64,000 bases of DNA from Fistularia commersonii (lineage: Eukaryota > Chordata > Actinopteri > Syngnathiformes > Fistulariidae): positions 1 to 64,000 of the forward strand of contig JBBMNZ010000001.1 of NCBI GenBank assembly GCA_037954325.1, given 5' to 3'. The notes beneath the pieces were generated by a model. It had not been told where the DNA came from. It did no database searches and saw nothing but the letters and a program-made list of their open reading frames with translations. A program made the translations under genes and the position numbers. Below, in pieces: positions 24,311 through 36,100 of the stretch. Within the stretch, counting starts at the first letter, position 1; each line of letters starts with the position of its first letter.

Positions 24311-27300
24311 AACTAAAGATTCATTTGAAGCAGGTTACTGGAGCTTAATTATGATCAAAAGGACCAGATTCAGCACAATATTTGTCAAAATCATTGCGAT
24401 CTTAAAAAATTTTGAAAAGATATTGTCATACGGTAAAAGGTGTTTTTCTCACTGAGTTGAAGCATTTTCGATAAAGAGTGGAAATAACTAAAGATTAATT
24501 TGAAGCAACTTTCTGGTGCTGAAATATGTTGAAAAGGACCAAATTCTGCGCAATATATGTCAAAATCATTGTGATCCTGCAACATTTTGAAAAGATATAG
24601 TCATACGGTCAAAAAGTGTTTATCTCACTGATTTGAAGCGTTTTTGATAAACATTGGAAAAAACTAAAGATTCCTTAAAGGCAGCTTTCTGGTGCTGAAA
24701 TATGTTGAAAAGGACCAAATTCTGCACAATATATGTCAAAGACATTGTGATCCTGCAACTTTTTGAAAAGATTTAGTCATACGGTCAAAAAGTATTTATC
24801 TCACCGATTGGAAGCGTTTTTCAATAAAGAGTGTTAATAACTAAAGATTCCTTAGAAGCAGCTTACTGGTGCTGAAATATGTTGAAAAGTACCAGATTCT
24901 GCACAATATATGTCAAAATCATTGTGATCCTGCAACATTTTGAAAAGATATGCCATACTTTCAAGAAGTATTTATCACTGAGTTGAAGCATTTTCGATAA
25001 ACAGTGGAAATCACTAAAAATTCCGTCGAGGCAGGTTACTGGTGTTGAGATATGTTGAAAAGTACCAGATTCTGCACTATATATGTCAAAATCATTGTGA
25101 TTCTGCAACATTTTGAAAAGATTTAGTCATACGGTCAAAAAGTGTTTATCTTACTAAGCGTTTTTCAATAAAGAGTTTAAATAACTAAAGATTCATTAGA
25201 AACAGCTTACTGGACCTTAAATATGTTGGAAAGGACCAGATTCTGCACACTATATGTCAAAATCATTGTGATCCTGAGACATTTTGAAAAGATATAGTCA
25301 TTCGGTCAAAGAGTGTTAATCTCATTGAGGTGAAGCGTTTTCGAAAAAGAGTGGAAATAACTAAAAATTCCTTTGAAGCAAAGTTACTGGAGCTTAAATA
25401 TGATGAAAAGGACCATATACTGCACAATATTTGTCAAAATCATTGCGATCTTAAAAACTTTTGAAAAGATATAGTCATACGGTCAAAAAGTGTTTTTCTC
25501 ACTGAGTTGAAGCGTTTTCGATAAAGAGTGGAAATCACTAAAGATTCCTTAGAAGCAGGTTACTGGTGCTGAAATATGTTGGAAAGGACCAGATTCTGCA
25601 CACTATATGTCAAAATCATTGTGATCCTGCAACATTTTGAAAAGATATAGCCATACGGTCAAAGTGTTTATCTCAATGAGTTGAAGCGTTGTCTATAGAG
25701 TGGAAATCACTAAAAATTCCTTCGAAGCAGGTTACTGGTGCTGAAATGTGTTGAAAAGGACCAGATTCTGCACAATATATGTCAAAATCATTGTGATCCT
25801 GCAACATTTTGAAAAGATATAGCCATACTTTCAAGAAGTATTTATCACTCTGAGTTGAAGCATTTTCGATAAAGAGTGGAAATCACGAAAAATTCCGTCG
25901 AAGCAGGTTACTGGTGTTGAGATATGTTGAAAAGTACCAGATTCTGCACTATATATGTCAAAATCATTGTGATTCTGCAACATTTTGAAAAGATTTAGTC
26001 ATAAGGTCAAAAAGTGTTTATCTTACAGAGTGGAAGCTTTTTTCAATAAAGAGTTTAAATAACTAAAGATTCCTTAGAAGCAGGTTACTGGACCTTAAAT
26101 ATGTTGAAAAGGACCTGATTCTGCAAAATATATGTCAAAATCATTGTGATCCTGGAACATTTTGAATAGATATAGTCATGCGGTCAAAGGGTTTTAATCT
26201 CATTGAGGTGAAACGTTTTCGATAAAGAGTGGAAATAACTAAAGATTCCTTAGAAGCAGGTTACTGGAGATGAAATATGTTGAAAAGGACAAGATTCTGC
26301 ACAATATATGTCAAAATCATTTTGATCCTGAGACATTTTGAAAAGATATAGTCATTCGGTCAAAGAGTGTTAATCTCATTGAGGTGAAGCGTTTTCGAAA
26401 AAGAGTGGAAATAACTAAAAATTCCTTTGAAGCAAAGTTACTGGAGCTTAAATATGATGAAAAGGACCAGATACTGCACAATATTTGTCAAAATCATTGC
26501 GATCTTAAAAACTTTTGAAAAGATATAGTCATACGGTCAAAAACTGTTTTTCTCACTGAGTTGAAGCGTTTTCGATAAACAGTGGAAATAACTAAAGATT
26601 CCTTAGAGGCAGCTTTCTGGTGCTGAAATATGTTGAAAAGGACCGGATTTTGCACAATATATGTCAAAATCATTGTGATCCTGGAGCATTTTGATAAGAT
26701 ATAGTCATGCGGTCAAAGAGTTTTAATCTCATTGGGGTGAAGCGTTTTCGATAAAGAGTGGAAATAACTAAAGATTCCTTAGAAGCAGGTTACTGGTGCT
26801 GAAATATGTTGGAAAGGACCAGATTCTGCACAATATATGTCAAAATCATTGTGATCCTGCAACATTTTGAAAAGATATAGCCATACGGTCAAAAAGTTTT
26901 TATCACTCTGAGTTGAAGCGTTGTCTATAGAGTGGAAATCAGTAAAAATTCCTTCGAAGCAGGTTACTGGTGCTGAAATGTGTTGAAAAGGACCAGATTC
27001 TGCACAATATATGTCAAAATCATTGTGATCCTGCAACATTTTGAAAAGATATAGCCATACGGTCAAGAAGTATTTATCACTCTGAGTTGAAGCATTTTCG
27101 ATAAAGAGTGGAAATCACTAAAAATTCGGTCGAAGCAGGTTACTGGTGTTGAGATATGTTGAAAAGTACCAGATTCTGCACTATATATGTCAAAATCATT
27201 GTGATTCTGCAACATTTTGAAAAGATTTAGTCATACGGTCAAAAAGTGTTTATCTCACCGATTGGAAGCGTTTTTCAATAAAGAGTGTTAATAACTAAAG

Positions 27301-27980
27301 ATTCCTTAGAAGCAGCTTACTGGACCTTAAATATGTTGAAAAGGACCTGATTCTGCAAAATATATGTCAAAATCATTGTGATCCTGCAACATTTTGAAAA
27401 GATATAGCCATACGGACAAAAAGTGTTTATCTCACTGAGGTGAAGCGTTTTCGATAAAGAGTGGAAATAACTAAAGATTCCTTAGAAGCAGGTTACTGGA
27501 GATGAAATATGTTGAAAAGGACAAGATTCTGCACAATATATGTCAAAATCATTTTGATCCTGAGACATTTTGAAAAGATATAGTCATTCGGTCAAAGAGT
27601 GTTAATCTCATTGAGGTGAAGCGTTTTCGAAAAAGAGTGGAAATAACTAAAAATTCCTTTGAAGCAAAGTTACTGGAGCTTAAATATGATGAAAAGGACC
27701 AGATACTGCACAATATTTGTCAAAATCATTGCGATCTTAAAAACTTTTGAAAAGATATAGTCATACGGTCAAAAACTGTTTTTCTCACTGAGTTGAAGCG
27801 TTTTCGATAAACAGTGGAAATAACTAAAGATTCCTTAGAGGCAGCTTTCTGATGCTGAATTATGTTGAAAAGGACCCATTTCTTTACAATATATGTCAAA
27901 GACATTGTGAGCCTGCAACATTTTGAAAGGATTTAGTCATACGGTCAAAAAGTATTTATCTCACTGAGTGGAAGCTAGTG

Positions 27981-28263
27981 GAGTTACGTGAATGACGAAG
28001 GGCTTGTACGGTTCTGGAAGCCCTTTCATAACCATAGCGATCATCAGCTCATCACTTATCACCTGTTTTGTGTTTCTCAGAGCGGTGACTGCCTTTTCTG
28101 CTCTGATAATGTAATCTGTTATTGTTTCGTCGGGTTCCTTCTTGAGTGAGCATAGTTCGCTGTACAGGGAAATAATTCTGGGCTTCCCCTGGCTGGCGTA
28201 ATGATCCCGTAATATTTTCAAAGCTTTTCGACCGTCATCTGCGGCTTCCCTCATTACCAATGA
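27981..28263 (-). pseudogene. Captured copia gag fragment, copy 2
   Basis: Identical by eye to copy 1 and to the gag region of the full element, with the same filler and junctions, exactly 4724 bp downstream. It arose by segmental duplication of the satellite block, not by a second capture. It encodes gag residues of about 129-222 only and is not functional on its own. Confidence 0.9.
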
Positions 28264-31200
28264 GGACCATATACTGCACAATATTTGTCAAAATCATTGC
28301 GATCTTAAAAACTTTTGAAAAGATATAGTCATACGGTCAAAAAGTGTTTTTCTCACTGAGTTGAAGCGTTTTCGATAAACAGTGGAAATAACTAAAGATT
28401 CCTTAGAGGCAGCTTTCTGGTGCTGAAATATGTTGAAAAGGACCGGATTTTGCACAATATATGTCAAAATAATTGTGATCCTGGAGCATTTTGATAAGAT
28501 ATAGTCATGCGGTCAAAGAGTTTTAATCTCATTGAGGTGAAGCGTTTTCGATAAAGAGTGGAAATCACTAAAGATTCCTTAGAAGCAGGTTACTGGTGCT
28601 GAAATATGTTGGAAAGGTCCAGATTCTGCACAATTTATGTCAAAATCATTGTGATCCTGCAACATTTTGAAAAGATATAGCCATACGGTCAAAGTGTTTA
28701 TCTCAATGAGTTGAAGCGTTTTCGATAAAGAGTGGAAATAACTAAAGATTACTTTGAAGCAGGTTACTGGAGCTTAAATATGTTGAAAAGGACCCGATTC
28801 TGCACAATATATGTCAAAATCATTTTCATCCTGCAACATTTTGAAAAGATATAACCATACGGTCAAAAAGTGTTTATCACTCTGAGTTGAAGCGTTGTCT
28901 ATAGAGTGGAAATCACTAAAAATTCCTTCGAAACAGGTTACTGGTGCTGAAATATGTTGAAAAGTACCAGATTCTGCACAATATATGTCATACGGTCAAA
29001 AAGAGTTGAAGCATTTTAAATAAAGAGTGGAAATAACTAAAGATTCATTTGAAGCAGGTTACTGGAGCTTAATTATGATCAAAAGGACCAGATTCAGCAC
29101 AATATTTGTCAAAATCATTGCGATCTTAAAAAATTTTGAAAAGATATTGTCATACGGTAAAAGGTGTTTTTCTCACTGAGTTGAAGCATTTTCGATAAAG
29201 AGTGGAAATAACTAAAGATTAATTTGAAGCAACTTTCTGGTGCTGAAATATGTTGAAAAGGACCAAATTCTGCGCAATATATGTCAAAATCATTGTGATC
29301 CTGCAACATTTTGAAAAGATATAGTCATACGGTCAAAAAGTGTTTATCTCACTGATTTGAAGCGTTTTTGATAAACATTGGAAAAAACTAAAGATTCCTT
29401 AAAGGCAGCTTTCTGGTGCTGAAATATGTTGAAAAGGACCAAATTCTGCACAATATATGTCAAAGACATTGTGATCCTGCAACTTTTTGAAAAGATTTAG
29501 TCATACGGTCAAAAAGTATTTATCTCACCGATTGGAAGCGTTTTTCAATAAAGAGTGTTAATAACTAAAGATTCCTTAGAAGCAGCTTACTGGTGCTGAA
29601 ATATGTTGAAAAGTACCAGATTCTGCACAATATATGTCAAAATCATTGTGATCCTGCAACATTTTGAAAAGATATGCCATACTTTCAAGAAGTATTTATC
29701 ACTGAGTTGAAGCATTTTCGATAAACAGTGGAAATCACTAAAAATTCCGTCGAGGCAGGTTACTGGTGTTGAGATATGTTGAAAAGTACCAGATTCTGCA
29801 CTATATATGTCAAAATCATTGTGATTCTGCAACATTTTGAAAAGATTTAGTCATACGGTCAAAAAGTGTTTATCTTACTAAGCGTTTTTCAATAAAGAGT
29901 TTAAATAACTAAAGATTCATTAGAAACAGCTTACTGGACCTTAAATATGTTGGAAAGGACCAGATTCTGCACACTATATGTCAAAATCATTGTGATCCTG
30001 AGACATTTTGAAAAGATATAGTCATTCGGTCAAAGAGTGTTAATCTCATTGAGGTGAAGCGTTTTCGAAAAAGAGTGGAAATAACTAAAAATTCCTTTGA
30101 AGCAAAGTTACTGGAGCTTAAATATGATGAAAAGGACCATATACTGCACAATATTTGTCAAAATCATTGCGATCTTAAAAACTTTTGAAAAGATATAGTC
30201 ATACGGTCAAAAAGTGTTTTTCTCACTGAGTTGAAGCGTTTTCGATAAAGAGTGGAAATCACTAAAGATTCCTTAGAAGCAGGTTACTGGTGCTGAAATA
30301 TGTTGGAAAGGACCAGATTCTGCACACTATATGTCAAAATCATTGTGATCCTGCAACATTTTGAAAAGATATAGCCATACGGTCAAAGTGTTTATCTCAA
30401 TGAGTTGAAGCGTTGTCTATAGAGTGGAAATCACTAAAAATTCCTTCGAAGCAGGTTACTGGTGCTGAAATGTGTTGAAAAGGACCAGATTCTGCACAAT
30501 ATATGTCAAAATCATTGTGATCCTGCAACATTTTGAAAAGATATAGCCATACTTTCAAGAAGTATTTATCACTCTGAGTTGAAGCATTTTCGATAAAGAG
30601 TGGAAATCACGAAAAATTCCGTCGAAGCAGGTTACTGGTGTTGAGATATGTTGAAAAGTACCAGATTCTGCACTATGTATGTCAAAATCATTGTGATTCT
30701 GCAACATTTTGAAAAGATTTAGTCATAAGGTCAAAAAGTGTTTATCTTACAGAGTGGAAGCTTTTTTCAATAAAGAGTTTAAATAACTAAAGATTCCTTA
30801 GAAGCAGGTTACTGGACCTTAAATATGTTGAAAAGGACCTGATTCTGCAAAATATATGTCAAAATCATTGTGATCCTGGAACATTTTGAATAGATATAGT
30901 CATGCGGTCAAAGGGTTTTAATCTCATTGAGGTGAAACGTTTTCGATAAAGAGTGGAAATCACTAAAGATTCCTTAGAAGCAGGTTACTGGTGCTGAAAT
31001 ATGTTGGAAAGGACCAGATTCTGCACAATATATGTAAAAATCATTTTGATCCTGAGACATTTTGAAAAGATATAGTCATTCGGTCAAAGAGTGTTAATCT
31101 CATTGAGGTGAAGCGTTTTCGAAAAAGAGTGGAAATAACTAAAAATTCCTTTGAAGCAAAGTTACTGGAGCTTAAATATGATGAAAAGGACTATATACTG

Positions 31201-32516
31201 CACAATATTTGTCAAAATCATTGCGATCTTAAAACCTTTTGAAAAGATATAGTCATACAGTCAAAAAGTGTTTTTCTCACTGAGTTGAAGCGTTTTCGAT
31301 AAACAGTGGAAATAACTAAAGATTCCTTAGAGGCAGCTTTCTGGTGCTGAAATATGTTGAAAAGGACCCATTTCTTTACAATATATGTCAAAGACATTGT
31401 GAGCCTGCAACATTTTGAAAGGATTTAGTCATACGGTCAAAAAGTATTTATCTCACTGAGTGGAAGCATTTTTCAATAAAGAGTGTAAATAACTAAAGAT
31501 TCCTTAGAAGCAGCTTACTGGTGCTGAAATATGTTGAAAAGGACCAGATTTTGCACAATATATGTCAAAATAATTGTGACCCTGGAACATTTTGAAAAGA
31601 TATAGTCATGCGGTCAAAGAGTTTTAATCTCATTGAGGTGAAGCTTTTTCGATAAAGAGTGGATATAACTAAAGATTAATTTGAAGCAACTTTCTGGTGC
31701 TGAAATATGTTGAAAAGGACCAGATTCTGCGCAATATATGTCAAAATCATTGTGATCCTGCAACATTTTGAAAAGATATAGTCATACGGTCAAAAAGTGT
31801 TTATCTCACTGAGGTGAAGCGTTTTCGATAAAGAGTGGAAATCACTAAAGATTCCTTAGAAGCAGGTTACTGGTGCTGAAATATGTTGGAAAGGACCAGA
31901 TTCTGCACAATATATGTCAAAATCATTTTGATCCTGCAACATTTTGAAAAGATATAGCCATACGGTCAAAGTGTTTATCTTAATGAGTTGAAGCGTTTTC
32001 GATAAAGAGTGGAAATAACTAAAGATTCCTTTGAAGCAGGTTACTGGAGCTTAAATATGTTGAAAAGGACCCAATTCTGCACAATATACGTCAAAATCAT
32101 TTTGATCCTGCAACATTTTGAAAAGATATAGCCATACGGTCAAAAAGTGTTTATCACTCTGAGTTGAAGCGTTGTCTATAGAGTGGAAATCACTAAAAAT
32201 TCCTTCGAAGCAGGTTACTGGTGCTGAAATGTGTTGAAAAGGACCAGATTTTGCACAATATATCTCAAAATCATTGTGATCCTGCAACATTTTGAAAAGA
32301 TATAGCCATACGGTCAAGAAGTGTTTATCAATCTGAGTTGAAGCATTTTCAATAAAGAGTGGAAATAACTAAAGATTCCTTTGAAGCAGGTTACTGGAGC
32401 TTAATTATGATCAAAAGGACCAGATTCTGCACAATATTTGTCAAAATCATTGCGATCTTAAAAAATTTTGAAAAGATATTGTCATACGGTCAAAAGGTGT
32501 TTTTCTCAAAGGGTTG

Positions 32517-32521
32517 AAGCT
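32517..32521. repeat. Target-site duplication of copia element (left)
   Basis: AAGCT directly before TGTTG. Uninterrupted paralogous sites at about 17441 and 20252 (tctcaaagggttgaagcttt) contain AAGCT once. Confidence 0.92.
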
Positions 32522-32877
32522 TGTTGCGTTTAAGTTTGCAGCTTCTTCGTTTTCCATGTTTCGGAAGGAATTCACAAGTTTGCCTTGTTTGAATCGTCTT
32601 TTATTTTCTTCTTCACAGCTCCGGGAATCAACATCGGTTAGCCATGGGACATGTACAGTACAGAGTGAGGGAAAAATTCCCGCCAGCACCGCTATACCAA
32701 AAAAAGAACACTGACGTAGAAGTTAACGTCAAGTTAGCTGAACAGTCGCGAAAAACTAAAACAAGTCCCAAACCTTGTCATAAAGTGCCATACATTTCCT
32801 GAGAGTAGATACAAATAAAACATATGTATACTAGAATGTAAACTCAAATAAAACTAATGAGATCACCTATCTCAACA
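32522..32877 (-). repeat. copia 3' LTR
   Basis: The 356-bp repeat at the downstream end of the element. It differs from the 5' LTR at gtagaagtt (gtagacgtt in the other) and at the outer-type end ctcaaca (ctaaaca in the other). It retains perfect TGTTG/CAACA terminal inverted repeats. An open frame runs from it into satellite (32447-32689); that is only the LTR-encoded gag leader read past the end. Confidence 0.93.
32600..32605 (-). terminator. Candidate poly(A) signal in copia LTR
   Basis: Minus-strand AATAAA (plus-strand tttatt) in the 3' LTR; the matching site in the 5' LTR is 37081-37086, where it lies inside the gag leader frame. It is a plausible R/U5 signal, but the A/T-rich LTR has other similar words upstream. 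Confidence 0.45.
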
Positions 32878-32892
32878 CCCCCTCTTGATCTC
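32878..32892 (-). other. Polypurine tract (plus-strand primer)
   Basis: On the minus strand GAGATCAAGAGGGGG abuts the 3' LTR TGTTG. The purine run AAGAGGGGG (32878-32886) is the expected primer for plus-strand DNA synthesis in LTR retrotransposons. Confidence 0.85.
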
Positions 32893-32923
32893 AACATCCA
32901 AAAAAAAAAAAACTTTGGACATT

Positions 32924-33120
32924 TTAATTTCCAAAGAACCACTTTTTGAATTTTTCTATTTTTACCTTTGTCATGGGTTTTGTCAAGATGTCTGCCAATA
33001 TGTCCTCTGATGGACAATAGATAAGATTTATTTTACCCTCACTGAGTGCTTCACGAATGAAATGATATTTTACATCAATGTGTTTTGACCTTTGTCTGTT
33101 TACAGGATTCTTACCATGGC
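32924..33120 (-). pseudogene. C-terminal RNase H tail of pol, out of frame
   Basis: Continues the pol protein in another frame after the break near 33110-33120. The translation starts around KNPVNRQRSKHIDVKYHF, the typical copia RNase H C-terminus, passes through ADILTKPM and ends WFFGN before a stop at 32924, about 30 bp before the PPT. The frame can be extended upstream to an ATG at 33151, but that part overlaps the main frame and is not meaningful. Comparison with copia proteins suggests a few bases, perhaps seven, are missing between the conserved GDNQGAM and KNP motifs. A nonsense-free tail points to a recent break. Confidence 0.85.
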
Positions 33121-36100
33121 CCCCTGATTGTCTCCGTAAATTGTTGTGCAACTGTACATTTTGTTGTCCATACCGTTTAACAGTTGAGACAGGTACATGT
33201 TTTCTTGTGCGGTGGTGGCTAGGCCGATGTATTCAGCCTCACATGTTGACAGGGCCACTGTGGGCTGTTTCCTTGACTTCCATGCAATGGCTGGGCCTTG
33301 TTTTGTTAAACTGAAACAGTAGCCTGTAGTGCTACGTCTGTCTTCTACAGATGATGCCCAGTCTGAATCACTGTAAGCTATCAGGTTCAAATCCTCCTTA
33401 TTTTTCTTGAAACTTAGTTCATAATCAGCTGTCCCCTTCAAATACCTCAGAACATGTTTTGCAGCTACTAAGTTTTCTACTTTTGGCATTGCCAGATTCT
33501 GTGATAGTTTGCTCACTATCCAGCTGATATCAGGTCTGGTGCAAGTCATGGCATAAATAAGACTGCCTACAATCTCACGATATTCTTTGGGGTCGACAGG
33601 TTCACTTTGCTCATTTTCATCAGCTACAGGGATGCCCTCTAATTTTTGCTCACTTGGAGTAGATTTTGCTTTACATTCTGACATTCCAAATCTCTGTAGC
33701 ATTTTTAGGATGTACTTTGTCTGGTTCATTTTGATTTCATCCCCCTTTTGTTCAAATTGTATGCCCAAAAAATATGATAGTTTCCCCAGGTCTTTCATGT
33801 TGAACTTGAATTTCATGTTCTGTTTAAATGTGCTGAGTGCATCATTGCTGCTTGCGGCAATAATTAAATCATCTACCCAAATTATTACAATGATTGTGTC
33901 ACCATTTTCCGTCTGTTTTCTGTACACACAGTGGTCAGAGAGATTTCTCACAAAGTTGTCCTGTTCTAAATGGTCATTAAGGAGTTCATACCAGTTTCTT
34001 CCTGATTGTTTCAGGCCATAAAGAGATTTCTTTAATCTATACACTAGTTTCTCTCCTGTTTCTGACATCATTTCAAACCCTTCTGGTTGTTCCAAGAAAA
34101 TCTCCTCATGTATAGGAGCATGTAAATATGCCGTCTTAACATCCATTTGATGGACAATGAGGTTATTTTGTACAGCTATCTGCATTAGTGCCCGCACTGA
34201 TGTAATGTTAGCTGTCGGTGCAAAAGTTTCATAGTAGTCTATGCCTTCTGTTTGATTGTAACCCTTAGCTACATATCTCGCCTTAAATATTTGTCCTCCT
34301 TCAGCATTTTCTTTAAGGGCAAATACCCATTTTCCTCCAATTACTTTTCTCCCTTCAGGTAAAGTTGTCAGTTCAAATGTGTCATTCTGTTTAAGCGAGT
34401 CAATCTCTTCCCTCATGGCACAATTCCACCCGGGTGCCAGTGGTGACTTCAGTGCTTCACTATAATTCTGTGGGACTCCGCACACAGTCCTGTAACAGTA
34501 ATCAATAGTTGTATGATTTTTATCATTGTTAATATAGTCTGTCTGATAATCCTCTAAATACCTTGGAACGACCCTTTTTCGTCTAGGATAGCGACTGGTT
34601 TGATTATATCTGGGTTTTATGTCTGACCTCGTCTCTTTTTCATTTTGGACATTTTCTGCTGTTTCTTCGTCATGTGACACATCTGCGTTAGTACTCTCAT
34701 CCTCATTTTGTATATGGTTGTCTGTTTTATTTTCACTTTGTGACACATCTATACTGGTTTCATCTGTAGATTCTGTGCCTTCATATCCCTGGATTTCTGT
34801 CTCATAATCATCAGTTTGTGTTTGTTGTTCAATTCTTCCCTTTTTGATAAATTTCACCAGTCTCTGTTTTGACACTTTTTCTGTAAGTGGATTATAGACC
34901 AGGTATGAAGGGCTTTTCTTACTGTATCCCACAAATATTCCTCTTTCACATCTGGGATCCAATTTCTTAGTGTCATGTTTGTATGCATAACACTCAGTTC
35001 CGAATATCCACATTTTTGAGAGATTTGGCTTTCTCCCTGTTAACATGAAGTATGGGGTATTTTTGTGTCTGTCATTGTAACATCTATTTCGAATATGGGC
35101 AGCGGTCTGGACAGCATAAGGCCACAAAACCTTTGGTAATCCTTTTTCTATTAGCATACACCTTGCCATTTCAAAAAGGGTCCTCCATTGTCTTTCTGCT
35201 GTCCCATTTTGATGGGGAGAGTATGGGGATGATGTTTCATGTCTTATGCCTTTCTCCCTTAGAAGAGATTGAAAAGCATTTCCTGTGTATTCAGTCCCGT
35301 TGTCTGACCTGATACATTTGACACGACCATACGCTGCGCTGTCAGCAAGGAACTTCTCTGTTGCTAATGTAGCTTCACTCTTGTATTTGAGAAAATATAC
35401 AAATACTGCCCCTGAATAATCATCTGTGAATGAAATAACATACTTATGCCCTTCTTGACCAGCTGGTTCAATCGGGCCTGATAAGTCAGTGTGTACCATT
35501 TTTAGGGGTGCATCAGCTTTTGCATCAGCTTGCCTGTTTCTGCTATTTGTGAATTTTCCCTCCGTGCATACGTTACAGTCTACGTTACAGTCTACCTTGG
35601 TCTGACCTGTAATCTTCATACCCTCTACTAAGTTTGGTAATTTCAATACATCTTTTACATTGCAGTGTCCCATAATTTCATGCCATGTTTTGACATCACA
35701 AGTTAAGTTTACTTTATCTCTGGACATCATGTCATTTACTGTATCATCATAAAGTTGTTGATAATTTACCGTTCTTATGTAGTAGAGTCTGTCACATTCC
35801 TCAATGCTGAAAATTTTTCCTTCTTTGGTTATGAGTCTGTTCTCTCCTTCTTTGAATATCACGCTGGCTCCATCAGCTGTGGCTGCCTTCACCGATATGA
35901 AGTCCTGAGGATATGATGGGATGAATAAGGCTCCCCTTAAGGTTACCAGGACAGGTTTTCCTTCAATGTCCTGGAGTAACACTTCTGCATCACCTCTTTT
36001 TAGTGCCACTTTGTTTCTTCTGGTCCCATCTGCTAGCTCCATGTAATGTTTGTTTGGGTTGAAAAACTCATCAAATCTTATGAATTTGTCTTCTTGTGTT

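Larger units (their letters stand above)
21490..30960 (+). repeat. Tandem duplication, 4724-bp unit, two copies
   Basis: The offset of 4724 bp holds at many points: 21541/26265, 22055/26779, 23237/27961, 24391/29115 and 24863/29587. Copies span about 21490-26236 and 26214-30960. They are almost identical; one seen difference is cactatatat near 25952 against cactatgtat near 30676. Each copy carries the same gag fragment and the same shortened monomer (about 24263 and 28987), so both pre-date the duplication. Confidence 0.88.
13743..32516 (+). repeat. Satellite type B array, block 4
   Basis: About 106 diverged monomers between the solo LTR and the copia element. The block is built from nested tandem duplications (listed separately) with offsets of 2811, 1232 and 4724 bp, and carries two identical gag fragments. 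It contains many 174-bp monomers (gttgtctatagagtgg), which keep a minus-strand frame open across two monomers and give 88 to 117 codon frames. These show no start context, domain or other coding sign. No host gene is seen. Confidence 0.92.

Noticed and set aside
32447..32689. 80-codon minus-strand frame across the 3' LTR and satellite
   Set aside because: It is the gag leader encoded in the LTR read on into satellite; the rest of gag is absent.
33587..34021. Plus-strand frames inside the copia element (33078-33314, 33587-34021, 34619-34807, 35052-35312, 36273-36473, 36861-37073)
   Set aside because: Antisense shadows of the conserved pol frame with no recognisable protein.
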